Source of the DNA: Arachis hypogaea
Taxonomy: Eukaryota > Streptophyta > Magnoliopsida > Fabales > Fabaceae
Assembly: GCF_003086295.3 (NCBI RefSeq)
Contig: NC_092054.1
Location: 53,365,353 to 53,429,352 of the forward strand
Direction of reading: 5' to 3'
Length of the DNA: 64,000 nt
Below the pieces are notes generated by a model, which saw nothing but the letters and a program-made list of their open reading frames with translations, was not told where the DNA came from and searched no databases. Below, piece after piece: positions 32,946 through 43,826 of this stretch. The position numbers were made by a program, and so were the translations under genes. Within the stretch, counting starts at the first letter, position 1. Each line of letters starts with the position of its first letter.

Positions 32946-35000
32946 CTTGAAAAACAGAAAATCAGGAAATGGATAAAAATAGGAAAGCAATTAGGCAATT
33001 AAACAAAGGAAACTCAAAGCAGCAAGGGAGAAATAGAATAAGGAAAATGAGTAAATGAAATGTGATTGAATTTATGTTAAATGGAAAAATAAACAATATG
33101 CCATGGTTAGAAAGTTAGAGAAAAGTGAAAATAAACAGAAAAGAGATCAAAAGGGTTAGTATGGTTAGAATTTGAAAAGGAAATTAGTAAATTAAAATTA
33201 GTGAGTTAGTAAAGTGCGGGTTAAAGTAAGTGGCATAGAAAAATTCCATATAACAAGGATTCACAGGTAAGAATTGAAGTACTCATAATCGAACAAGGAA
33301 AACAGGGTGATGCTGATTCGAATATAAATAAAGAAAGAAAAAATTGGAATCAGTGAATCACAAATGCAGTTTATGAACCAGGAAATCAAATAGGATAAGA
33401 ATGTCTGCCATAGCATTCATGAAATGGTTTGGGTAAAGCAGAGTAAAACAGATTTCAGAAATGCCAAACCAAAACATGAATGAAAACAATTTTAAAAAAT
33501 TTGGGCAGCATTCCGGCTAAAATTGGATTGTCCCAGAAAATAAACAGCAATCATAGCAGTTCATATGAATTAAAAACTTGCTGCAGTTACCAGTAATGAA
33601 TAGAAATAGGAAAATTTGGAGTAACAAGCAGCAATTGCAAGAAATCATAGCATATGAATGAGGTCACAGGAACAGCAGAAGTGCAGTTAGGATAAAACAT
33701 AAACAGGAACAGTGCAAGTAAACAGACCTAGATCCACTAACCACAGCCTAAGCTACCTAACAACCTAAAAATTCCACTACAGCATGCATATCTATCTATC
33801 CTAAGTATGAACAAAAACGGAAAAAATTACAGAAAAATGACGAACGGATAAAAGGAGATTGCGTTTTGCGGAACCTGGTAGGTGGGAGGGGTGGAACGGG
33901 GAAGAAGGTGGCTGTGGCGGCGTCCGGCACGGTGGCGGGGCACGGTGTCGCGGTGGCAGCTGATGGGGGCAGTGGCGGAGGGAGGGTTTCGGGTTAGTGA
34001 TAGGAGAAGGGGTGGTTTGCGGGTGGGTGGCGGAGAGAGGGGGGCGGCGCGGCTGGATGGCCGTCGTGGGGGGCGGTGGTCGCGGAGGGCAGTGGTGGAG
34101 AGGGGAGGAGAGAGGAAGAAGGGAGAAGAAGGGAGGGGAAGGGGTTGCGGCGGCGGCGTCCGGCATGGCGGCGGCGTCTGGGTGGTGGCGTAGTGGCGGC
34201 TAGGTGGTGCTGGGTGGTGGTTGGAGGGAGAGGGAGCAGAGAGGGAGAAGATGGTTGGGGGTGGGGGGCTTCGCGACTGATAGGGTTCGCGTGGCTGGGG
34301 GGTTATATTTTCGAATCCACGCGGCCGCGTGGGGCACGCGGTCGCGTGGTTGGGGCAAAAATGGGAGTGACGCGATCGCGTGGGCGGCGCGATCGCATGA
34401 GAGGGGGGAAAGAGGGGTGACGCGATCGCATGGGTCGCGCGATCGCGTCACTGAAATTCGTGCGAAACGCACGACTCCAGCACCGTTTTAGCGCAACTCT
34501 CTGTCTTCTTTTGGGGTGATGTGCAATCCATGTGACGCGATCGCGTCGCTCATGCGGTCGCGTGGGATTGGTATGGTGCAAGTGACGCGATCGCATGGGG
34601 CATGCGATCGCGTGGGCCAATTTGTGCGAAACCCACAAGGGCCGCACGATTCCAGCCTAACTTTCTGTTCGTTGGATCCTTACGCCGATATATATATATC
34701 ACGCGGCTGCGTGGGTCACGCGATCGCGCGGGTGGTGTTTTTTCGCAATATGACGCGATCGCATGGGGCATGCGGTCGCCTCGTGCACCCTTTTTTTTAT
34801 ATGCATGAAAAATGCAGAATGCAATGATTAACATGAATGCTATGCATGATTCCAGGTTTAATAGATTAAAATGAAAAAGGAAAAATGAAAGCATTTAACA
34901 AGAAATAAATTGAAAAAGAAGCGACCATACCATGGTGGGTTGTCTCCCACCTAGCACTTTTAGTTAAAGTCCTTAAGTTGGACATTGGAGGAGTATCCTG
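32946..35000 (-). other. Element 2, spacer between ORF1 and ORF2
   Basis: Not convincingly coding. 32990-33850 is ordinary A-rich sequence. 33880-34270 is unusually GC-rich with G concentrated on the forward strand. 34310-34790 holds the second palindromic array. It probably contains the intron implied by the splice-acceptor-like sequence before ORF2. I could not identify a donor. Confidence 0.5.
34310..34790 (-). repeat. Element 2, internal array of CGCGATCGCG-type words
   Basis: A dozen or so words such as CACGCGGCCGCGTG, ACGCGATCGCGTGG and TGCGATCGCGTGG at uneven spacing. The same words form the arrays in this element's own LTRs (about 29305-29455 and 37714-37855). Rich in CpG within otherwise AT-rich DNA. 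Confidence 0.9.
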
Positions 35001-36605
35001 TTATGGTGGCTTATGTTTAAATTCGTCTAAAAATCTCCACCAGTGCTTGGAATGCCAATAGCCTCCGGGGTCCCAAACTAAGCATGCAAAGCTTCTGAGC
35101 AGCTCCAAATAGATTTTCAGGCTCCCGGGACTACGAATGTCAGGATAGAGTCCAGGATTCCAAGCCTTGCTTTTAAATCCGCCTCCGTCTTGATCTGCAT
35201 GTTTCCATTCGGGCGGGTTAAAAAGTAGAATCTCACCTTGGTGACCAAACGTTTTCCGTGATCCATGTAATTGAGCATGATACCAATCCATGTACTTCGA
35301 AGTGAAGCGTGGAACCTTATGGAGCCTTGTGCACCAGCTCTGAGTACGAGCCATTTCCCTTTTACTCTTAAAGCCACAGAGAGCTCTAAGCTGGCCATCT
35401 GTTTCAAGCAAACCATATTCAAGTGAATAAGTAAAATTATAAGTTAAGGATTGTACCCACTTGAAGCTTGTATTAGGTGGTAATGGCCTTGGGATAGGTG
35501 TTTTTGGTGGTTCTGCAAGTTCCGTTTCCTTATGCTCTTCTGTGAATTCCTCCACTTCTTTGCAAAGATCTTCAATTGTATCTGTGTCCTGGTCAAAGTC
35601 TTCTATGTCTTCCTCATCACTTGAGTCATAGATTGGAGGTTGAGAGAAATCTACCTCTGCATCATCTTCATATTCACTTGGGGAAGATTCTTCGATCTCA
35701 GAGAATTCACTTGCGAATGCAAGTTCATCAGTAAGAGAGTTAGACTTGTGACTATCATTATCGAGGGAATTTGTTTCTTGGATTATTTTGTCTGATTCTT
35801 CATAAATGACTTGCCTTGGAGAAATATCCTCCTTAGCATCAACTGTAGTCTCCTTGACGGCGTTTTCCTCAATTCTGGATTCCCATGGAAGTTCAGCATC
35901 TCCTAGGTCTTCGACCAACTCTTCTTCTTGAACAATGACAGCTTCTTCTAATTGTTCTAGTACAAATTCATGCTCTGTCTTGTCCACTGGAGTTTTTGGC
36001 AATTCCTTCATGCTCTGCTCTTCATTGGGCTGTCCACATGGAGCTGTGGCTGATCCTTGTGTATTTGAGCGCCTAGAAGCCCATTGAATCATCGCTTGCC
36101 CCAGTTGTTGAATGGTTGTTTGAAATTTAATTACTGTTTCCCTTAGGCGATCCTCTGCTTCTTGGGTTGCTGGACTTGGACATGATACAAAGAAAAGTGG
36201 TGGTGATTGGGAGCGATTAGATTGGTATTGGGGTAAGGAAGGATCATATGGTGGTGAATGGTGAAGAGAAGCTTGTGAGTGTGGTGGTTCGAGGTTATGT
36301 TGAAAGGATGGTTTATATGCACGGGGTGGGGCTTGTTGGTAGTTACAAGGCTGTCCACCATGTCTTTCAGCTGGGTATGCACTGTAGAATGGTCTTTGTC
36401 CAGGATATCTCGGAGGGTGTTGCTGCCAAAAGGGTTGATTAGATCCTCTTGGTTCCATCCATCTTTGATTGGTCTGACCTTGATGCACATTCCTGCTGTA
36501 ACTTCTATTTCCTTTAATAATATTAGAACCAAACTCAAAGCGAGAGGGGTGAGAGTTCATAGTAGCAAATAAAGTTAAAAAGGAAAAACAAAAATAAATA
36601 AACAA
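35001..36605 (-). CDS. Element 2 ORF1, 534-aa protein of unknown function
   Basis: An intact frame whose first ATG lies about 45 bp after the PBS. A second ATG at 36560 (MNSHPSRFEF) is an alternative that removes a short hydrophobic leader (FIYFCFSFLTLFA). Residues 40-150 are Pro/Gln/His/Tyr-rich, like the C-terminal part of Athila gag. Residues 150-180 look like a coiled coil (ETVIKFQTTIQQLGQAMI). Residues 190-370 are strongly acidic. The C-terminal 150 residues are aromatic and Trp-rich (SKYMDWYHAQLHGSRKTFGH, GGYWHSKHWWRFLDEF). No gag core, CCHC, D-T-G or D-L-G-S protease, RT or integrase motif was seen. It takes the place of gag-pol, so it may be a remodelled gag or a novel protein. Confidence 0.7.
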   Translation of the reverse strand: MFIYFCFSFLTLFATMNSHPSRFEFGSNIIKGNRSYSRNVHQGQTNQRWMEPRGSNQPFWQQHPPRYPGQRPFYSAYPAERHGGQPCNYQQAPPRAYKPSFQHNLEPPHSQASLHHSPPYDPSLPQYQSNRSQSPPLFFVSCPSPATQEAEDRLRETVIKFQTTIQQLGQAMIQWASRRSNTQGSATAPCGQPNEEQSMKELPKTPVDKTEHEFVLEQLEEAVIVQEEELVEDLGDAELPWESRIEENAVKETTVDAKEDISPRQVIYEESDKIIQETNSLDNDSHKSNSLTDELAFASEFSEIEESSPSEYEDDAEVDFSQPPIYDSSDEEDIEDFDQDTDTIEDLCKEVEEFTEEHKETELAEPPKTPIPRPLPPNTSFKWVQSLTYNFTYSLEYGLLETDGQLRALCGFKSKREMARTQSWCTRLHKVPRFTSKYMDWYHAQLHGSRKTFGHQGEILLFNPPEWKHADQDGGGFKSKAWNPGLYPDIRSPGSLKIYLELLRSFACLVWDPGGYWHSKHWWRFLDEFKHKPP

Positions 36606-36650
36606 GCAAAAGAAAAATATTTACAATAACCAATAATAAGGCACACGTTA

Positions 36651-36673
36651 GCAGCTCCTCGGCAACGGCGCCA
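36651..36673 (-). other. Element 2, primer-binding site (tRNA-Asp)
   Basis: Reverse strand TGGCGCCGTTGCCGAGGAGC, three bases inside the 5' LTR. Fourteen of the first 15 bases (TGGCGCCGTTGCCGA) match the complement of the tRNA-Asp 3' end, with one change in the GGGG run. This shows the element direction. Confidence 0.9.
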
Positions 36674-36676
36674 TTT

Positions 36677-38149
36677 TGATGAGAGGAACTTTTGTGTGGT
36701 CTAGAAATTCGCGGATAAATCCTTGTTGCAAGTATAGTTTCTAAACCTTCAAAAGTCCTTTCATACAAACGTTTTGGTTGTCACAAGTAACAAACCCCTT
36801 TAGAAATTGTTAACCGAGTATTCAAACCTCGGGTCGTCTTCTCAAGGAACTGCGAGGAAGTATGTTCTTATTATTGGCTATAAAGGTTGTAATCGGGGTT
36901 TAGAAGATGAGAAGCAAGTAATTTAAATGACAAGTAAAGTAAATGGCAATTAAAATAAATAAATCTGTAAAGCAGACTTTTGGCAAGGTAAGGGAAGTTG
37001 GAGGTCCAACGTAGTTATCTCTCCCAACTATAATGAAAGTTGAATCTAAACTCTACTTGGTCAACCCTTACTAAAGCAAAGGAGATTCAAGGGACTAATT
37101 AATCTGGCCTTTGAATCCTATTTATTTCCTAAGAAAAGGTTGGGATTATTTAAGTTCAGCTTAATTAGCAAGATAACGATTATCAATTATGTTGAGTTTA
37201 ATAACTGTTGAGTTACTAAATTCTTAACTGGAACCAAAAGGGGAAAAAGTAAAATTGCTGGAATGATAAAAATATCCTTAGATGGGAAGCAATGGTAACT
37301 TAAATCAAAGAGAACAATCATAAACTAAAAATACCTCAATTATTATTAATTCAAATAACAGTCTGTAACATGGAAGAATTCATAGATCCAATTATAAAGG
37401 TAAATAGCCAACTCAGATATTGAAATAAATAAATAAAGTGAAAGGGAAGTTTAAAACAAAGAAATATAAAACCTGGATTGAGAGTCACTCTTAAAATAAG
37501 AAGAAATCCTAAATCCTAAGAGAGAGAGAGAGAAGATCTCCCTCTCAACTAAATCTAAATCATTGAAAAGTAAAATATGCCAGCTCTCTTTGAATGGATG
37601 CATTCCCACACTTTATAACCTCTGGTCTATACTGTCTGTACTTGGATCTGGGCCAAAAAGGGCTTCAGAAATTGCTATGAGCGTTTTCTGCAATTTCTGG
37701 TGCGTGGCCTCTGTCACGCGTCCGCGTGGGTCACGCGGTCGCATCATTCGGAGCTTTTCCTTGCCACGCGGTCGTGTCAGTCATGCGGCCGCGTCGCTGG
37801 TGATTCGTGCTTGGCACGCGATCGCGTCATCCATGCGATCGCGTGGATACCAGTTTCCTTAAAGCTCCGTTTTGCTTTCTCCTTCCTATTTTGTATGTTT
37901 CCTTTTCCATCCTTTAAGTCATTCTGCCTTAGAAAATCTGAAACTACTCAACACACTAATCACGACATCGAATGGAAATAAAGGTAATTAAAATAATTAA
38001 TTCTTAAAGCTTAGGAAACATGTTTTTCATAATATGACATAATAAGGAAGGGAAAGTAAAACCATGCAATTAATGTGAATAAGCAGGTGAAGGATTATAT
38101 AAATCACTCAAATTAAGCACAAAAGAACTCATGAAATATGGGTTTATCA
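36677..38149 (-). repeat. Element 2, 5' LTR
   Basis: Partner of 28266-29756, with the same ends (TGATAAACC... and ...CTCTCATCA), 1,473 bp. Most of it is nearly identical to the 3' LTR; the forward-coordinate first 200 bp (36677-36880) has most of the substitutions. In the palindromic array (37714-37855) it has one unit fewer. Confidence 0.92.
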
Positions 38150-38434
38150 GCAAGCCAAGCTTCAGCATAACCAATACAGACATGTCCTTTCTACAATGGA
38201 AAGTGGAAACCTCGGTCCAAAAGATTAGACATGGCTTAACAGCGAGCCATGTTTCAACATATCTCAAGAAGCTCTAGAATTCATTCTTAAAAATTCTGAA
38301 GTACAAAATATTATTTTTTTTTCGAAAATAAAATTAAAAAGCTTAAACATTAAATAAAACTACACGATCTAAGCAACAAGATGAGCCGTCAGTTGACCAA
38401 ACTCGAATAATTCCCGGCAATGGCACCAAAAACT
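38150..38434 (-). other. Element 1 leader stub and primer-binding site
   Basis: The PBS is the reverse of 38411-38428, TGGTGCCATTGCCGGGAA, six bases inside the 5' LTR end at 38435. It matches the tRNA-Asp type with a few changes. The rest is the outer part of the Element 1 leader, separated from 26773-28265 by Element 2. Confidence 0.82.
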
Positions 38435-40681
38435 TGGTGGACGAAATTGTGATTCACACTTTTCACAACTCCGCACAACTAACCAGCAAGTGCACTAGGT
38501 CGTCCAAGTAATAAACCTTATGTGAGTAAGGGTTGATCCCACGGAGATTGTCGGGTTGAAGCAAGCTATGGTCGTCTTGTAAATGTCAGTCAGGCGGATT
38601 CAAATGGTTATGAGGTTTTGATAATTAAAAGAAAAATAAAACATAAAATAAATAACGATACTTATGTGATTCATTGGTGGAAATTTTAGATAAGAGTTTG
38701 GAGATGCTTTATTCCTTCTAAACCTCTGCTTTCCTATTGTCTTCTTCCAATCATGCGTGCCTCCTTCCATGGCAAGCTGTATGATCCTCTCGGATGAAAA
38801 ATACCAGGTATGATCTCTGCACGGCTAATCAACTGTCGGATTTCTCGTCTCAGATGAAAAATACCAAGTATAGCTACCGCACGGCTAATCATCTGTCGGT
38901 TCCCGCTAGCATCGGAATAGGACCCTTATCCTTTTGCACACTGTCACTGCACCCAACATTCGCAAGTTTGAAGCTCGTCACAGTCATCCCTTCCCAGATC
39001 CTACTCGGAATAGCACAGACAAGGTTTAGACTTTCCGGATCTCAGGAATGGCTGCCAATGGTTCTAGCCTATACCACGAAGATACTAATCTCACGGACTC
39101 GGTCCGTGTATTAGAAACCCAAGAGATACGCACTCAATCATGCGTGCTTCCTTCCATGGCAAGCTGTATGATCCTCTCGGATGAAGAATACCAGGTACGA
39201 TCTCTGCACGGCTAATCAACTGTCGGATTTCTCGTCTCGGATGAAAAATACCAAGTACAGCTACCGCACGGCTAATCATCTGTCGGTTCCCGCTAGCGTC
39301 GGAATAGGACCCTTATCCTTTTGCACACTGTCACTGCGCCCAACATTCGCAAGTTTGAAGCTCGTCACAGTTATCCCTTCCCAGATCCTACTCGGAATAC
39401 CACAGACAAGGTTTAGGCTTTCCGTATCTCAGGAATGGCTGCCAATGGTTCTAGCCTATACCACGAAGATACTAATCTCACGGACTCGGTCCGTGTATTA
39501 GAGACCCAAGAGATACGCACTCAATCATGCGTGCTTCCTTCCATGGCAAGCTGTATGATCCTCTCGGATGAAAAATACCAGGTATGATCTCTGCACGGCT
39601 AATCAACTGTCGGATTTCTCGTCTCGGATGAAAAATACCAAGTACAGCTACCGCACGGCTAATCATTTGTCGGTTCCTGCTAGCGTCGGAATAGGACCCT
39701 TGTCCTTTTGCACACTGTCACTGCGCCCAACATTCGCAAGTTTGAAGCTCGTCATAGTCATCCCTTCTCAGATCCTACTCGGAATATCACAGACAAGGTT
39801 TAGACTTTCCGGATCTCAGGAATGGCTGCCAATGGTTCTAGCCTATACCACGAAGATACTAATCTCACGGACTCGGTCCGTGTATTAGATACCCAAGAGA
39901 TATGCACTCAAACTGTCGCCCAATGACTACGTTGAGCTCAGATAGAACGGAAGTGGTTGTCAGGCATGCGTTCATAGAATTGGGAATAATAATGAGTGTC
40001 ATGGATCATATCATTCTCCAGATTGAAGTACGAGTGAGTATCTTAGAATAGAATCAAGCGTGATTGAATAGAAAACAGTAGTAATTGCATTAATTCATGA
40101 AGAACAGCAGAGCTCTACACCTTAATCTATGGGGTGTAGAAACTCCACCGTTGAAAATACACAAGTGAAAGAGGTCTAGGCATGGCCGAATAGGCTGTTC
40201 TTGGAGTTAAACGCCAGTTTGGGTGCCAGTTTGGGCGTTTAACTCCAATTCTGGTGCCAGTTCTGGCATTTTACGCCAGAAAGTTTTAGGCTGGCTTTTA
40301 GTGCCAGTTTGGGCCATCAAATCTCGGGCAAAGTATGAACTATTATATATTACGGGAAAGCCCAAGATGTCTACTTTCCAACGCAGTTGAGATCACGCCA
40401 ATTGGACTTTTGTAGGTCCATAAAATCCACTTCGAGTGCAGGAGGGTCAGAATCCAACAGCATCTGCAGTCCTTTTTCATCCTCTGAATAATATTTTTGC
40501 TCAGGTCCCTCAATTTCAGACAGAAAATATCTGAAATCACAAAAAAACACACAAACTCATAGTAAAGTCCAGAAATGTGATTTTTGAATAAAAACTAATA
40601 AAAATATAATAAAAAGTAACTAAAGCATACTAAAAACTATGTAAAAACAATGCTAAAAAGGGTATAATTATGTGCTCATCA
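38435..40681 (-). repeat. Element 1, 5' LTR, enlarged by an internal triplication
   Basis: Reverse strand from TGATGAGCACATAATTATAC (40681) to TTTCGTCCACCA (38435), 2,247 bp, against 1,329 bp for its partner. The excess is due to the 387-bp triplication plus sequence deleted from the 3' LTR. Palindromic words lie at about 40205-40310. Confidence 0.9.
38748..39908. repeat. Three tandem copies of a 387-bp unit within an LTR
   Basis: The phrase 'aatcatgcgtgc' starts units at about 38749, 39136 and 39523, exactly 387 bp apart, and units differ at only scattered positions. Each contains two 'atgaaaaataccagg/aag' phrases, two 'gcacggctaatca' phrases and a palindrome CACGGACTCGGTCCGTG. The LTR at 14647-16166 has one copy of the segment. 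Similar open frames in each copy on both strands are by-products of the repeat. Confidence 0.95.
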
Positions 40682-41733
40682 GACGCCAAAGGCAATCCTA
40701 AGCTCCATATCCATCCCAAAAATTCAAGCTTAAAGCATTCTAAAACAAATAAGCATAATATATAATCCTTAACATAAATGAACCGAGTAATCTATCTTTG
40801 GGAATTTCTATTCTAACCAAACACCGCTGTCCCACAGCCTTCACCAACCTATCCTCCATGCGATCCCATCGCCACCACCTTCCGAACCTCCTCAATCCCA
40901 GTAGAAAGGACAATTAATAGCAATGCAAGTAATTCACAAGTAAAAGCATATAAGGCAAGTAGATCAAGTAAGCAATTAGGCATGTTATTCAATTAGGCAT
41001 ACAATTATAAGTCGACAAAGCAAACAAACAGGTAGAAAATGCACATGATGAATGCCTGTTCTACTGGCTGTGATATCATATTGTCGGTTCAACTGCTAAT
41101 CCGACACATCTCCATGGAGACGTCGCCCTTCGAAATTCTCATATGGGAACCCCCGAGATATAGTGCTCGGATCACTGTCCAGGTACTGGCGCCTGCACGC
41201 TCTAATGATCCGAAGGGATGCGAGCGGGATACTCTTGCCACAGACCTCACATCTCAACGCAAGCAGAACGAACCATCACCCTTACGCCGTCGCCGCTACC
41301 TCGACAGGCAGGATCCAACCGCCATCCTTGCCGGGCGTATAGCGTCTCATGATCTCAGTAAAAACAATATTTTAGTGGTTTTCAGAAAATATTTTCAGTA
41401 TACATGGATCCATCATCTCATTCAGAGTCCTCGACTCATCTCAACCACTGTCCATTCATATCTCATTTTCCAAATATCCACAGTTCATCATTCCTCATCT
41501 CATATATCAATCATCATGCACCTAACATCAAACCATCCTCAGCACGCTAGAATCCTAGGCCTCCGTTTTCTAAAGTTTTCCAAATAATATCACCTAGATC
41601 CATTAAATCCTTTCCCATGTTTTAACTTTTCAAAACTAGGCCCAAGAGTCTAAAAGTGGTGATAGAGAGGCTTACAACCTTGCTGGAAAGGTGGAATAAT
41701 TGAAAACAGAGAAAAGTTTTGAGAAACAGAGCG

Positions 41734-42090
41734 AGTGTGGCCGCACATGGGTGTGTGCGTCCGCACGCCCAGGAGATTTTAAAAATGTGCGTGCGCACAG
41801 AGGTGTGTGCGTACGCACAGATACTAAAATCCATATGGTCTGTTCACTTGCACAGGATGTGCTAGCGCCCCCAATAGACTCCCCTTCCTGACTTGTGCGT
41901 GCGCACAGGGGTGTGCGTCCGCACAGGTCGCAATTCTCCATTGATGTGTGTGCGCACCAGCTGTGCTAGCGCTGCAACCAGTAGACACTTTTCTGCCTGT
42001 GCGTGCACACAGGTGTGTGCGTCTGCACAGAATAAGATTTTCGCAGGGTTGTGCGCGCGCACAAGGATGTGCGTGCGCACACATCAGAAA
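41734..42090. repeat. Array of GTGCGTGCGCACAG-type palindromic words
   Basis: Eight to ten variants, such as 'tgtgcgtccgcacg', GTGCGTGCGCACAG, GTGCGTACGCACAG and 'tgtgcgcgcgcaca', separated by 20-50 bp of ordinary sequence, within the chromovirus LTR split by Element 1. Alternating purine-pyrimidine runs of this kind could adopt Z-DNA or cruciform forms; that is inference. Confidence 0.9.
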
Positions 42091-43284
42091 TCCTAAAATT
42101 CTGCAACTTTGCAGAATTTTCAGATTTTTAACACCAACTTTGAATGATCATAACTTCCTCTACGAAATTCCATTTTTCACAAACTTTATATTGATTAAAA
42201 GGATTTTCAAAGATCTTTAATTCTAGATAAGTTTCATCAAATTTTGAAAACCGAGGCAAAAGTTATGATCGAACAAAGTTCATCAAAATTCCATTTTTAC
42301 CCAATTTTCACATATACTCAAATTTAGCAATTCATCAAGCCACATCCAATTAGATCAATGCCAAACCCCCATTTACAACACAATTTACCTTCTAGGGTTA
42401 CCAATCACCATTCTCAATCATCAACATCAAATATATGACTCTAAATCAATTCTTCACCAATACATTCACCAATCATTACCTCATCTTTATCAATTCACAT
42501 AATCAACCTCATTCATGCTTTAAATCCATATCCAACAATATACAATCATTTAAAGTCATCAAGCATCATACCTCAATATCGTTAATTCTCAACACATCAA
42601 TATCATTTCAACATACAACATCAACCAACCACATAAATCCAAACCTATCCTATAGGTCACTAGCCTAAGTGTCCATGAATATTATATACTATATAGAGGA
42701 AACTGAAACCATAACTTGGCCGATTTCCTATATGAACCGAAACTCCAATTTAGCACAATCAAGCTCTCAACCACAATCCAAGCTTTCAATTCCACTCCAA
42801 CAAGCACTAACAAGTTCCAATAGCTCCCAAACTCACAATAATCAAGCTATATATGCATAAACCATCACAAATCAACCTAGGGCTCATAAAAACTAAAATT
42901 TCACAAGGGTTCAAGAGTAACTCACCTTACCCAACAGTTTTGGAAGCCAAAACCACAAACAATCAAGTGCTAGAGTGTACCTAAACACCCAAAATACAAG
43001 ATTTCACTCAAAAGCAAACCCTAAAACTCGAATTTCTCAAAGGCATAAAAACTGGGCAGAGAAACTCGAGAAACTTACTACAATGCTTAGATAGAAAGGA
43101 CGGTCTTGGCAAGAGCTTCGCGTAGCCGCTGACGGCATGCAAATCGGAGCACCGTAGCTCGATATATGATCTATTGAATGTGGATGTGAATAGTGATATT
43201 TCTCTCTTCTCCTCGATATATATATTGTCTTCTATTCCTCCTTTAAGTTTTTATTTTATCCCGCTTTTTCGAACACGTTATATT

Positions 43285-43363
43285 TTTTGATACATGTATG
43301 TTTGCGCTAACAATTTTCTTTAATTCCTTTTCAGGCTTCTCGTTTAATAATCTCTTCTAATTA

Positions 43364-43399
<36 letters not shown>

Positions 43400-43749
43400 T
43401 GTATGTATGTATGTATTAGAACTCCATGTTGAGTCGTACCACCTTATTATCATTAACTTATGACTCGAGCATAAGAATATCAATGGTAGGGTGTTATAGG
43501 ACAAAACCCACATCCTTGCCAATCAATAATCATTTTTAATCATAAATATACAATTGGGATTACACCTACGACCTTAATACGCAAGCAGGATAAAACCCAC
43601 GTCCTTACCAATTTAGTCATTCAGACCATAATCAGTCAATATCTATATCTTTAATCAATTTCATTACCTCGTGAATGGGATGGCACCACCGTATGTTTGC
43701 GCTAACAATTTTCTTTAATTCCTTTTCAGGCTTCTCGTTTAATAATCTC

Positions 43750-43826
<77 letters not shown>

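Larger units (their letters stand above)
28266..38149 (-). mobile_element. Element 2: non-autonomous LTR retrotransposon with two intact ORFs
   Basis: LTRs at 28266-29756 and 36677-38149 enclose a 6.9-kb interior with a tRNA-Asp PBS at the right and a polypurine-type tract at the left. It lies in the leader of Element 1. Flanks GCCAG (28261-28265) and GCAAG (38150-38154) look like a 5-bp target duplication with one change. The LTRs are closely similar; differences cluster near their inner 3' ends. The interior encodes ORF1 and ORF2 without stops but no gag core, protease, RT, RNase H or integrase that I recognise. It is the youngest-looking complete insertion in the window. Confidence 0.88.
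19907..40681 (-). mobile_element. Element 1: FIDEL-like retrotransposon without pol
   Basis: Both ends are LTRs (19907-21235 and 38435-40681), with a PBS inside the right one and a polypurine tract inside the left one. The insertion is flanked by an exact 5-bp target duplication, GACGC (19902-19906 and 40682-40686). The interior, after removing nested Element 2, holds leader, gag-pro and an extra ORF. RT, RNase H and integrase are absent. It is a non-autonomous, TR-GAG-like structure that would need enzymes from a partner. Confidence 0.9.
19336..43498 (-). mobile_element. Chromovirus LTR split by Element 1
   Basis: The left part (19336-19906) starts TGTAACACCCTAATTAGCC and the right part (40687-43498) ends GGTAGGGTGTTATA. 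The two ends resemble each other in inverse orientation, as in chromovirus LTRs. Removing Element 1 joins them into about 3.4 kb. Reverse orientation is inferred from the 42880-43150 section, which matches the antisense LTR sequence at 60420-60720. An array of GTGCGTGCGCACAG-type words lies at 41734-42090. No PBS or gag adjoins it. Flanking pentamers (GGTCC and GGACA) match poorly, so a solo LTR is possible but not proven. Confidence 0.5.

Noticed and set aside
33882..34491. Several overlapping frames rich in Gly/Arg or Pro in the GC-rich region of Element 2
   Set aside because: All frames stay open because of skewed composition and palindromic repeats; the translations are low-complexity and unsupported.
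38794..39888. Three near-identical 106-aa frames in a row
   Set aside because: They are produced by the 387-bp tandem units inside an LTR; LTRs are not expected to encode a protein and the frame has no family match.
41039..41587. 182-codon forward frame inside the split chromovirus LTR
   Set aside because: It lies wholly in LTR sequence, resembles no known protein, and similar LTRs in the window lack it.
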